Assembly: GCA_905221605.1 (NCBI GenBank)
Contig: CAJNDS010002202.1
Location: 585,001-647,000 of the forward strand
Length of the DNA stretch: 62,000 nucleotides
Reading direction: 5' to 3'
Source of the DNA: Symbiodinium natans
Taxonomy: Eukaryota; Sar; Dinophyceae; Suessiales; Symbiodiniaceae
The position numbers and the translations under genes are program-made. The notes beneath the pieces were generated by a model. It was not told where the DNA came from, did not search any database, and saw only the letters and a list, made by a program, of their open reading frames with translations. This document shows positions 61,801 through 62,000 of the stretch, piece after piece (the first letter of the stretch is position 1; every line of letters starts with the position of its first letter).

Positions 61801-62000
61801 CATCTGAGTCCAGGTCGAGGGCTTGCAGGGTTTAGGGTTTAGGGTTTAGGGTTCAGGGTTTAGGGTTTAGGGTTCAGGGTTTAGGGTTCAGGGTTTAAGA
61901 GGGTTTAGGGCTCATGGATTAGGGTATACTAGACATGCCCGTGGGTTTTGGAAGTTACATGGGGGTTTCCGAAATTAAGGTTACCGTGTTAGGGTCCTAG

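Larger units (their letters stand above)
124..61910. repeat. Window-wide interspersed telomere-type blocks (TTTAGGG / CCCTAAA)
   Basis: Blocks of 2 to more than 20 units recur every few hundred bases in both orientations. Long examples besides those listed: 778-881, 2669-2745, 7965-8067, 9098-9247, 10497-10580, 11518-11605, 16515-16710, 18840-18970, 19895-20030, 21897-22115, 25404-25515, 29037-29125, 32615-32725, 33610-33750, 35755-35870, 40100-40240, 42505-42590, 47870-48010, 50936-51070, 54045-54120, 55755-55890. Stretches with few or none: about 6420-7200, 12310-13300, 28580-29030, 45660-46740, 59340-60540. Confidence 0.97.

Noticed and set aside
124-61910. True chromosome end or subtelomere
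   Set aside because: Blocks occur in both orientations, are interrupted and lie between exons of ordered genes, so this is not a terminal telomere. A subtelomeric location cannot be fully excluded.
1-62000. CRISPR array
   Set aside because: Repeats are 7 bp telomere-type units without unique spacers of constant size, and the genes are spliced and eukaryotic.

Overview
This window reads as nuclear DNA of a protist, most likely an alveolate and probably a dinoflagellate. The evidence is: plant-type telomere units (TTTAGGG and its complement) scattered through nearly the whole window; genes split into exons of about 12-200 nt; introns with GT, GC and GA donors; and a voltage-gated channel whose S6 follows the IALMNL / VTAVMVN pattern that I recall from dinoflagellate channels. 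A chromerid or another protist is not excluded. No rRNA, tRNA, CRISPR array, bacterial operon or intact autonomous transposon was seen. All exon limits were read by eye from frame, splice motifs and residue composition. Most exons outside the two named genes are candidates.

Layout. At 1-3221 (minus) lies a secreted or type II membrane sulfotransferase with signal sequence, 5'-PAPS loop and 3'-PAPS motif, running off the left edge. From about 3966 to 23300 (minus) lies a very fragmented voltage-gated cation channel: S1 near 20.6 kb, S2 near 14.45 kb, S4 at 11.42-11.52 kb, S5 near 9.6 kb, pore near 7.8 kb, S6 near 6.1 kb, then cytoplasmic tail. From 23.9 to about 42 kb are many candidate exons, nearly all minus, of unrecognised function. 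Candidate plus-strand exons dominate about 42.4-47.3 kb, with a composite low-complexity element at 42.6-43.96 kb. From about 47.8 to 59.1 kb the reading is again mostly minus, including a coiled-coil C-terminal exon with a stop at 49134. A roughly 1 kb array-free stretch at 59.34-60.35 kb is the best intergenic candidate. Another minus gene ends at about 60351 and continues past 61.8 kb.

Between exons, every few hundred bases, sit two kinds of repeat. One is blocks of TTTAGGG or CCCTAAA, from perfect to heavily diverged and in both orientations. The other is many families of 80-200 bp elements, mostly hairpins with terminal inverted repeats. At several places the ends of such elements are the intron ends, and removing them restores one frame of a recognisable protein. 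The elements therefore behave like introners (transposable elements that create introns). Telomere-type blocks are nested in them or form the bulk of the intron. I consider this combination the main novelty of the window.
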